Source: Verrucomicrobiia bacterium (GTDB lineage: Bacteria; Verrucomicrobiota; Verrucomicrobiia; Limisphaerales; DSYF01). Taken from it: a DNA stretch of 61,219 bases. The first letter of the stretch is position 1. Each line of letters starts with the position of its first letter. The stretch spans positions 1 through 61,219 of the forward strand of contig DASTWL010000082.1 in the NCBI GenBank assembly GCA_035765895.1, read 5' to 3'. Shown one piece after another: positions 27,423 through 37,200 of this stretch. Both the position numbers and the translations under genes were made by a program. The notes beneath the pieces are model-generated. The model had not been told where the DNA came from and did no database searches. It saw only the letters and a list, made by a program, of their open reading frames with translations.

Positions 27423-30400
27423 ACCCGGAGCCGCCCATGAATCCCCGCGAAGAACTGGAACTGCGCGTCACGGCGCTGTTGCTGGGTGAATTGTCCGAGG
27501 CGGAAGCGGCGGCTGTGCGCGCAGTGCTGGCCCGCGACGCGGAACTGCAAAAGCTCCACGACGATCTCAAGCAAACCATCCAGTTGGTGCGCGAAGCCGG
27601 CGTGGCGGATGCGGAATCGATGGCGGAACCGGCCGGGCCGCTGAAGCTCGCGGATGAGCGTCGCAAATCGCTGCGGGCCGCCTTCGTCATCCCGCCGTTG
27701 AAACCCGGGACCGTCAAGGGAGAGACCGGATTATCCTACCGTTTACTCGCTGTCCTGGCTGTTCTGGCGATTGTCGGCCTGCTCGCATCGATGCTCATGC
27801 CGGCCTTGAGCAAGTCCAAGAGCAGGGCCCAGTCCGTGGCCGTGCTGAACAATCTCCGGCAGTTGGAGCAGGCCAAACAGATGTGGGCCGAGGACAACCA
27901 GAAGGCCACCGGTGCGGCCCCGACCCTGGAGGATTTGAAGCCCTACCTCGGCGGGCGAACCGGCCTGCCGACGGTTGGTGGCGAGAAATACATTGCCGGG
28001 AAAGTGGGTGAACCCGTGGCGGTGGAACTGGATGCCAAACAGGCGCAGCGTAATTTCGCCCGGCTCGCTTCCAAGCCGCCGGCTGCGGATCAGAACGGCC
28101 GGGTGGTGCAACTCAGGCCGGACGGACGGCTGGCTTACGCCGCCAGAAACCCGCAGTCGCCGCCGACTGGCACCGCTCAAGAGACGCCTTGGAATGCGTC
28201 GGTCGCATTGCGTGGCTTTTATGATGACAACGCTGCATCCGCGAATTCGGTGGAGGCCAAACCGCCCACGACCGTCACCGCCTTGAACCCCGAACCCAAG
28301 CTGGCGCCGCCGCCGACGGAAATCGTCCTGCCACATCCGGATTCGACGCCCGTGTGGGATGGCTTCGCATCGACGAACAGCCTTTTGGCCGGCGCTGATT
28401 TTGCCGCGACAGGCGAAGGTTTGAGCGGCGGGAACCGTGACGGCGATTTGGGCGTGAAGCGCAAGGACGCGGCGACGGCGACCACGGGCGATTCGACCCT
28501 GGCGAAGTCTTACGATCGCTCCATCACCAGTGCAGGGAGTCTCGCTGACGCTGAACGGGCGCGCCGGCCCCGGGCTTTTTCTTGGGAATTCGGAGCGCAG
28601 CCGGGGTATGCTGGCTTGCCCGCTTCGACGACCTCCCCAAATGAAAGTGACTCGCTTGCCGCCGCCGTGCCGGCGCTGGGTGATGTGCCGGCGGTGGGCG
28701 GGCTCTACCGGAACGGCCCGCCGTCCGCTTCGCCTGCAGCTGGGCAGGCGGTTTCGTCGCCGAATAAATCCGAAACAGGAACCGCAACGGGCGGCGGCAA
28801 TGTTTACGCAGGCCCCGCTGTGGTTGGTTACGTTGACGCGAGCAAACCCGCGTCAACATCCGGTTTTGCAATGGCCCTTCAACCCCCGGCCTCGCAAACG
28901 CGCCGAGCAGGAGTGGTTACAGCTGTCGCGGATGAAGCCACCCGCTCTCTCGTGCAAGACGGGAAGGCTTTGTATGACGCAATGAAGCATGATGAAATCG
29001 ATGCCCAATTGAAGAAGGCCACCGTGGTCGAGCCCGGCATCCAGACTGCCAGCGATTATTCAAGTCTGCGGGAGGAACAGCGTGATGCCAGCGCACAGAG
29101 CAAAGTCGAACAATTGACCAGACCACACGCCGATCAATCCCGTTTGGAACAGCAGCACCAACTGGATCAGTTGGTGTCGCAACAAAAAATCCATGAGGCC
29201 CGACTGGCGGCCGAAAAAGTGGACGTCGCTCTGCCAAAATCCGGGATGGTGGAGATTATGAATCGGGCGGTTCCTCCTTCGACATCGGAGAAGGGATTTT
29301 TGGGACGAATCAGCGATGCTTTCCACGGCGGCTATCAAGCGACGGCCACTGTTACGGCGGAGCGAACAGCGCCAGACATTACCGCGTTCTCCGGTTCCCG
29401 GTCCGGCGGGGTATATGATCCCTATTTCGTGCAAACCGAATTCGAGGCCATCAAATCCGAAGCCGTTTTGACGAACGCCGTCCATCAGCTCGGCTTGGCG
29501 AACAAATGGGGCGTCGATCCAACCGAAGCGCTCGCGCGGTTGCGTCGCCGGATCGAACTGAAAGCCAAACCCAATTCAACGTTCATTGACATCTCCGTCA
29601 AAGACGGGGATCCGAAAGAGGCGGCGGCAATTGCGAACGCCGTGGCGGAGGGATACCTGGAGTGGCGCCTGACCCAGACTCGTGAAGCGTCTGAAACAGG
29701 CATCAAGGCCCTTGCACAACGTTTCGCAGAAAATCAAAAAAAGATTGAGGCGGCGCAACGCGAGTTGGCGGCGCTCAAGGGAAGCGGTCAGCCAACGAAC
29801 GCGTCCCAGCGCATTGACGCACCGCTGCCGCGCCCGCCCGCCACAAACGCGCCGATTCCGCAGCCGGAGGTTCAGACGGGCGACAATCCGTTTTCCACCT
29901 TCTCGCTGAACGTCAGCGATGTCTCGTTCAAGCTGGCGGCGGCGAGCCTGGAGCGCGGGCAATTGCCCGATCCCGCGTCGGTGCGCAGCGAGGAGTTCAT
30001 CAATGCCTTCGATTACCGCGATCCGGAGCCAGCGGCGGGCGCGCCGATTGCCTTCGCCTGGGAGCGGGCGCAGGATCCATTCGCCCACAACCGCGATCTG
30101 CTGCGCTTCTCGCTTAAGACCGCGGCGGCGGGCCGGCCGGCCGGGCGCCCGTTGAACTTGGTGCTGTTGCTCGACAATTCCGGTTCGATGGAGCGCGCCG
30201 ACCGCGTGCAGATCATCCGCGAGGCGTTGCGTGTGCTGGCCACTCAGTTGCAGCCGCAGGACAAACTGAGCGTGGTCACCTTCGCCCGCACGCCGCGGCT
30301 GTTTGCGGACGGCGTGGCCGGCGACCAGGCGGGCGGCGTGTTCGAGCAGGTCGGCGGACTCACGCCACAGGGCGGGACGAATCTCGAAGAGGCGATGAAC

Positions 30401-31192
30401 CTCGCCTACCAGACCGCCCTGCGCCATTACCTCGCGGGCGGCATCAATCGCGTGGTGCTCCTCACCGACGGCGCCGCCAATCTCGGTGAGGTGAATCCCG
30501 CGACGTTGCAGCAAAAGGTTGAAGGTTATCGCAAACAAGGCGTCGCGCTCGATTGTTTCGGCATCGGCTGGGAGGATTACAACGATGACCTGCTCGAAGT
30601 GCTTTCCCGCAACGGCGACGGGCGTTACGGCTTTCTCAATTCACCCGCAGAGGCGGCCTCCGAGTTCGCCGGGCAACTGGCCGGCGCGTTGCAGGTGGCG
30701 GCATCGGACGTGAAGGTGCAGGTGGAGTTCAATCCGCGCCGTGTGACGGCGTATCGGCAGATTGGTTACGCCAGGCATCAGCTCACCAAGGAGCAATTCC
30801 GCGACAACACGGTGGATGCCGCCGAAATCGCCGCGCAGGAAGCGGGCAATGCGCTTTACACGGTGGCCGTGAATCCCGCGGGCGAAGGTCCGCTCGGCAC
30901 GGTGCGTGTGCGTTACAAGGTTCCCGGCACTACGGATTATCGCGAGCAGGCGTGGGACGTGCCCTATACCGGCAGCGCCCTGTCGCTCGACCAGGCCAGC
31001 CCGGCCATGCGGCTTGCCGCGACGGCCGCCGCATTTTCCGAGTGGCTGGTGGCCAGTCCCTTTGCCGGCGACGTCTCACCGGCGGCGTTGCTGCGGTATT
31101 TGAACGGCGTGCCGGAAGTATTTGGCGCCGATTCCCGTCCAAAGAAGCTGGAGTGGATGATTCGTCAGGCGAAAGCGGTTTCCGGGCAATAA
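27419..31192 (+). CDS. Anti-sigma-like / Wzz-like / von Willebrand factor A fusion protein (YfbK-related)
   Basis: A 1257-residue protein built from unlike parts. Residues 1-75 resemble the N-terminus of FecR-type anti-sigma proteins (LLLGELSEAEAAAVRAVLAR). One transmembrane helix lies at ~107-128 (LAVLAIVGLLASMLMPAL) and leads into SKSRAQSVAVLNNLRQLEQA, pseudopilin-like. A Gly/Ser/Ala-rich region (~240-660) follows. Residues ~666-790 look like the Wzz/GumC chain-length domain (FEAIKSEAVLTNAVHQLGL, then coiled coil). The C-terminal ~430 residues match YfbK: NPFSTFSLNVSDVSF, a VWA domain with metal site D919-x-S-x-S (LLLDNSGSMERAD), and the DUF3520-like tail. It overlaps the sigma gene by 4 bp, so a role in holding that factor at the membrane is likely. 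Confidence 0.8.
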   Translation: MNPEPPMNPREELELRVTALLLGELSEAEAAAVRAVLARDAELQKLHDDLKQTIQLVREAGVADAESMAEPAGPLKLADERRKSLRAAFVIPPLKPGTVKGETGLSYRLLAVLAVLAIVGLLASMLMPALSKSKSRAQSVAVLNNLRQLEQAKQMWAEDNQKATGAAPTLEDLKPYLGGRTGLPTVGGEKYIAGKVGEPVAVELDAKQAQRNFARLASKPPAADQNGRVVQLRPDGRLAYAARNPQSPPTGTAQETPWNASVALRGFYDDNAASANSVEAKPPTTVTALNPEPKLAPPPTEIVLPHPDSTPVWDGFASTNSLLAGADFAATGEGLSGGNRDGDLGVKRKDAATATTGDSTLAKSYDRSITSAGSLADAERARRPRAFSWEFGAQPGYAGLPASTTSPNESDSLAAAVPALGDVPAVGGLYRNGPPSASPAAGQAVSSPNKSETGTATGGGNVYAGPAVVGYVDASKPASTSGFAMALQPPASQTRRAGVVTAVADEATRSLVQDGKALYDAMKHDEIDAQLKKATVVEPGIQTASDYSSLREEQRDASAQSKVEQLTRPHADQSRLEQQHQLDQLVSQQKIHEARLAAEKVDVALPKSGMVEIMNRAVPPSTSEKGFLGRISDAFHGGYQATATVTAERTAPDITAFSGSRSGGVYDPYFVQTEFEAIKSEAVLTNAVHQLGLANKWGVDPTEALARLRRRIELKAKPNSTFIDISVKDGDPKEAAAIANAVAEGYLEWRLTQTREASETGIKALAQRFAENQKKIEAAQRELAALKGSGQPTNASQRIDAPLPRPPATNAPIPQPEVQTGDNPFSTFSLNVSDVSFKLAAASLERGQLPDPASVRSEEFINAFDYRDPEPAAGAPIAFAWERAQDPFAHNRDLLRFSLKTAAAGRPAGRPLNLVLLLDNSGSMERADRVQIIREALRVLATQLQPQDKLSVVTFARTPRLFADGVAGDQAGGVFEQVGGLTPQGGTNLEEAMNLAYQTALRHYLAGGINRVVLLTDGAANLGEVNPATLQQKVEGYRKQGVALDCFGIGWEDYNDDLLEVLSRNGDGRYGFLNSPAEAASEFAGQLAGALQVAASDVKVQVEFNPRRVTAYRQIGYARHQLTKEQFRDNTVDAAEIAAQEAGNALYTVAVNPAGEGPLGTVRVRYKVPGTTDYREQAWDVPYTGSALSLDQASPAMRLAATAAAFSEWLVASPFAGDVSPAALLRYLNGVPEVFGADSRPKKLEWMIRQAKAVSGQ

Positions 31193-31216
31193 ATCCAACG
31201 CAAAGCGGGGTTCCTT

Positions 31217-34200
31217 ATGAAAACAAAACTCGGCGTCGTGACGCTGGCCTTCACGCTGTTTCTCCCCATGGTGGTGAGCGCCCAAATCAAACTGACCGGG
31301 TTGAAAATATTCGGCGTCCGGGCCGATGGCACCCGCGACAGTTCGGCGTGGGACACCTTGGAAGGCGGCCAGTATTGGGGAGCTTACCTGTTCAGCGGGA
31401 CGGCCCAATCGCCGAAGTTTTTGAACGGCGGCGCCACGGACGATTCGTTGAATCCCAAGGTCGAACTGAAACCGGGCACCTACACCTTTGGCTTTGCCGG
31501 CGACAGCGTTCCCGATCCGGGCGCGACCCTGGAATTGTGTTTCAACGATAACCCGGCGAGCCGGATCAGCGTTACGGCGCAGAAAGAAAGGCCGGGCCTG
31601 TTTTCCGGAACGACCACTTTCAGCACGGGCGAAACAATGGTCACGGTCACCGCGATGCAACTCCTCTCGCCGCCGGTGGACCTCGTCGGTCCGAATGAAA
31701 CCAAACCCAACGGTTCGCTCGACACGGCCGGGACGTTCACGCTGGTCGTGAGCTCAAAACATCCGTCGCCCGCCGCGCCCGTCGCGTTGACCGATTTCAA
31801 CCTCGTCGGCGATCTGGGTTCCAATCGGGCGGAATTCACACTGACGGCCACCGCTTCCGTGGACAATCCGAAAGGCGGTTCGCTCGAGCTGCTTTCCGGT
31901 GCCGTTGCGCTCACGGAAATGGGCGCGCATCCGCAGTGGGATTTGCAGGTCGATCAGGGCCGCTACGTCGCGGTGTTCAAACGCGCCGGCAAATTCGCGC
32001 TGCAGTTCAAGTTCGTGGCGGCGGTGAGTCAGGGCGGCAATTGGAACCGGGTGAACTTCCGCGTTGCCCCCGGCGCCGTGCAGCCGGTGGTGTTGCAAGG
32101 CCTGGGTGCCGACACGCAATTCGCGTTCGTTGGCGCCGCCCGACCGGAACGCCGGACCAACGATTTCGTCAGCTTCCTGCCCGCCGATGGCACGGTAAAT
32201 CTGGCGTGGCAGGAGGCGCGCAAGGCGGAAGAAGGCCGGCTGTTTTACGCAGCCGAGATGTGGTCGCAGGTCACCTTCAGTCCCGGCCTGATGCGGCAGA
32301 CGGGGTTGCTCGACTTCAAAGTCATGCAGGGCGAACTCAGCCAGGTGGCGCTGCTGCTCACCGGGGCCGGCGAGGTCACCCGTGTGCAGGGGAGCGAAGT
32401 GCTGGGCTGGACGGTTGAACCCGCTCCGTCCGGGGCCGGTGTGTCAGGCGACGCCACGCTGCCACGGCGGCTCGTGGTGCGCTTGAACCAGCCGCAAAAG
32501 GACGCGTTCCGCTTGCAGGTGCAGACGCAGACCCCTTTGGGGGCCTTTCCACAAACGGCCACGGTGATGCAGATTCAGCCCGAAGGAGCGACACGGTTCG
32601 CGGGTTACGTGCGCATCGTGAACGAGGGGGCCGTGCGGCTGGAAATCGCGCAGGCGAGCGGCCTGTCACAGATTTCCCCGGAACAATTTCCCGAGAACGA
32701 CGCGACGAAGGCGGCGTTTCAGCCAACGGGACACCAACGGTTCGCCTACCGCTTCTCCAGTCCCGGCTACGCCGTGCGGGTGCAGGCGGACCAGATTCAG
32801 CCTGAGCTGACGGTTTCCGAAGTGCTGGCGTATCATCATGGTGAGAACGAGCTCGCGATCGACGCCGAACTCGAACTTGAAGTCCGTGAAGCGCCGTTGC
32901 GCGAATTGCGGTTGCGGATTCCGGCGGGATTCGCCGTTGCGCGGCTCAATGCGTCAGGTCTGAGTGATTACTTCGTCAGCGCGCCGGGGGCGTCCGGTGA
33001 AGAACCAGCCGATCCCGCTTCCGCCACGCTGCGCCTCGTTTATGGCCAGCCCGTCACCGGCCGGCAGGTCGTGCAGCTCCGGCTCGAACGCAACCAGCCG
33101 CTGGGCGAAACGAACTGGGTGCTGCCGCGCATCGAGGTGAGCAATGCCCGGTCCGTGCGCGGGAACGTCGGCGTCGCGACGGCGGCGGGCTTCCGTTTGT
33201 CGGCCGAACGCACGCAGGGTTTGACGGAAATCGCCCCGGCCTTTTTTCCCGGCAAGGTGCCGAACCTGCAGGCGGCGTTTCGCCTGAGCGATCCAGACTG
33301 GCGCGCCACAATGCACATTGAGCGGCTGCCCCAGACGGTGCAGGCGGACGGCCTGCACCTGTTCTCCATCGGCGAGGGCGTTGCCTACGGCAGCAGCGTG
33401 ATGAATTATTCCATTTCCGGCGCGCCGCTTGCCGCGTTGCGCGTGGAACTGGCGGATGAGTATTTCAACGTCGAGTTCACGGGAAAGGACATCCGCAACT
33501 GGCAGAAAACCACGAACGGCTACCTCGTGCAGTTGCAATCGCCGGTCGCGGGCGCCTACACGCTGCTGGCCACCTACGAACGGCCGTTCAAGGCGCAGGG
33601 CGAAACGCTCGCCTTCACCGGCGCCCGGCCGCTCGACGCGCAGTCCGAGCAGGGCTACACGCTCGTGGTCAGCGCCTACCAATTTCAGGTGAAGCCCGCC
33701 GCGCTCTCTTCCGCGCTGCTGCCGCTGGAGCCGGGCGAGGTGCCGGCCGAATACCGCCTGTTCTTCGACGCCCCGATCCTGGCAGCGTATCACTACAACG
33801 CCCGACCGTTTGATTTGAAGCTCGCGCTCAGTCCGCTGGTGCAGGGGGATTCCATCAGTCTCGTGGTGGACCGCGCGGCTCTCGTCACGCGCATTTCCAA
33901 GGAAGGCCAGGTGTTGACGGACGCGAGTTATTTTTTGAAGAACCGGGGCAATCCCAATCTGCGCCTGACGCTGCCGGCCGGGCTGGCGTTGTGGACGGCC
34001 CGCGTGAATGACGCCGCGGTAGTGCCGGTCCAGGACGGCGACGCCAGTCTCATCCCGCTGCCGCAGCGCGCGGACCCCAACGCAATCGTCAAATTGAATC
34101 TCAAGCTCGCGGCCAAATCTGCCACGGCGCAACACGTGACTGTGACGGCGCCCAGCCTCAACGCGCCGGTCATGCTGGCCGAATGGAAGCTCGAGCCCGA

Positions 34201-37200
34201 TGCCGGACAACGACTGTTGTTTGAGCGCGGCTCGCTCACGCCGGTCGGCGGCGTCCCGGACGTCTCCGGCTTCGCGCAGGCCGCGCGGATGGCGCATCCG
34301 GACCACGGCGGACGGCTGATCACGGCGCTCGTGAGCGTGGGGGTGCTTCTCCTCGCCGGCTTATTGGTCTGGCGTTGGGCGGCCGGCGAAGGCGTCAGCC
34401 GCTTCAGTCTGCGGCACCTCGGCGGAGCATTGATTGGCCTTGTGGCGTTCGTGGCGGCGGGCGTCATGTTGAGCGGAATCTTCCAAGCCGCGGCGGACTT
34501 TCGGGCGGTGGTGCCATCCGACGTTGCGTTTCTGGCGCCGGTGCAGCAGGCCGGCAGCGCGCTCAGTGTGACGGTGACAAATCTGAATGCGGCGACCGCC
34601 GGGGCTGGCTGGGGGGCCACCCTCTTGCTCGCGGTGGCTGGAGCTGCGTTGTGGATCGGCGCATGGTGGTCGGTTTCCCCAGCCAAAAAAATCATGCTGG
34701 GCGCCCTTGGTTGGACGTTGCTGGCCTGGGCGGCGCTGCGGCTGCCGAATGGGCTGCCGTGGTTTCTGGCGATGCTGATTCTCTTCGCGCTGACCCGGGT
34801 GCTTTGGCCCGGACTGCGGCGGCTCTGGGCCGTGCCTGCCAAAGCAACGCTGCCGGCCGGCACGAGCGCCCCCGCGGTTGCAGCATTGCTGGTCGCCAGC
34901 TTGTTGTGGCTTGGCACGGGTTGCGCCATGACCGCGCGGGATGCGTCCGCGCCGTCGTCCCTCGAATCAGTGAGCCAGCAGATCCAAATTGAGGACGGCT
35001 TTGCGTTGGTCACTGCAAAGCTGCACTGGCAGACAGGCGCGGGCCGCGTGTTGCCGCTGTTGTCCGAACCGGGTGTGCTAACCCAGGTAACTTACCCGCA
35101 GCCGGCGCTGGCGTTGGTGGAAACGGTGACGGATGGCCGGCGCGTCCAGCAACTCGAAGCCCGGCGGGCGGGCACCTACGACATCACCCTGCACTATCAG
35201 TTGCATGTGTCCGAGAGTTCCGGGCAAAGCACGATTGCGCTGCCCACGCCTGCCGGACTCATCAACCGGCTCGCGGTCACCGTGACCGGTCTCGACGTGG
35301 ATGTGTTTTCGCCGCAGGCCGTGTCGCTTCAGCGCGAACTGGCGGGCAGCAACACCGTTGCCGCGCTCGTGCTGGCGCCGGCGGCCCAGGTGTCGATTGG
35401 CTGGAAACCCCGCAGTCGCGATGTGAAGCGCGAGAAAGCCGTGTTCTACGCTGAGACGTCGCAACTTTACGTGCCCGCGGCGGGCGTGATCGAAGGCGTG
35501 CACCGGGTCACGCTCCGTCCCGCGCAGGGCGAACTGAACGAGCTGATCTTCGACGTTCCGAAAGGGGCGACCGTGACCGATGTGACGGACGGCAGCACGC
35601 CGAAGAACGCGTCGTCGCTCGTCGCGCTCTGGCGCTTCGATCCGGACACGCGCAAGCTGCGCATCACCTTGAGCCAGCCGCAGTCGCGCCCGTTCACGGT
35701 GCTCGTGCGGTCACAAATTCCGGCGGGCACGCTGCCGTTTCAGCAGTCGGCCGGTTTGCTGGCGGTGGAACAGGCGGCGAACCAGATTGGCGTGCTGGGC
35801 ATCGCCACCGGCAACGAGGTTCAACTCGACAACGTCACGGCGGAAGGACTCGCGCCCATCAATCTCGAGGATTTCCCGGGCGACGTGACCGGCCCGCTCG
35901 CGACGCAGGTCGCCGGGTTGACAGTGCGGCGGGCCTTCCGTTACTCGGATCCGGGGGCCACCGTTTCGCTGCAGGCCTCGCCGGTGGAACCCGACGTGCG
36001 CGTGGAAACGCAGGACACGCTTTCGCTGGGCGAAGACCGCACGGTGCTCGCGGCCGATGCCAAGGTGGACATTTCGCGTGCGGGCATCTTTAAACTGAGC
36101 TTTGTGCTGCCGGCTGGTTTTGACGTGGAGGCCATCAGCGGCGATGCGTTGAGCCACTGGAGCGAATCCAAAACCGACGCGGGCCGGATCATCACGCTGA
36201 ACCTGCGCGGCAAGACACTCGGGCCACAACAGTTCGCCATCAGCCTGGCGGGTCCGGGGGTCAAGGCCACCCGCCTCGCCGGAGCGTGGCCCGTGCCGCA
36301 ATTCAGCCTGCGCGCAGCCAGCAAGCAGCAGGGCACGTTGCTCATCGTGCCGGAACAGGGGATGCAACTGCAGGCCGCCGCACTGGACGGACTCTCCCTG
36401 CTCGACCCGCAGCGCGCCGGCATCCGGCAGAAAGGCGTGCTGGCGTTTCGCATCTTGCAGGCGCCGTGGAAACTGGCGCTCGACATTGAACAGGTCGAGC
36501 CGTGGGTGCAGGTGACCAGCCTGCAGCATGCGAGCGTCAGCGAAGCGCTCGTGAAGGTCGCGGCCAATTTGCAGTATGAAATTGAGAACGCCGGCTTGAA
36601 ATCGTTGCGCGTTTCCCTGCCCACCAACGCCGGGAGCGTGCGCTTCGCCGGCGATCTGGTGACGGATTTCCTGCGCGTGCCCGGCCCGGTGGAAAACGGT
36701 CTGCAAGCCTGGGAGGTGAAACTCGAGCGGCGCATCATCGGGGAGCATCTGCTGCGGGTCACGTATCAGACGGCCATCCCGGAACACGCCACGGAAACCG
36801 TGCTTCGCGGCGTCCGGGCCGACGCCGTAAATTTGCAGCGCGGCTTCGTCACCGTGCAGGCCGGCGGCCGTGTGCAGGTCGGCGCCGAACCGGCGGGAAC
36901 GGCGTTGCAGCCGACCGAGTGGCAGAGCATTCCACGCACCCTGCAACAGGGGCTGGTGGCGGCGGCGGCCAATTACACATTCCGCCTGGCCGATCCGGCG
37001 TTTGCACTGACGCTGAAACTGGACCGCCACGAAGCCGTCAAGCTGCTGCCCGCGCGCGTGAATCGCATCACGTTCAATTCGGTGATTTCCGACGCCGGCG
37101 TGATGCTGACCCAGGCGCGATTGGAAATGTCGCCCGGCGACAAACGGCTGTTGTCCGTCAAGCTGCCCGCGGGAGCGCACTACTGGTTTGCGTTCGTCAA

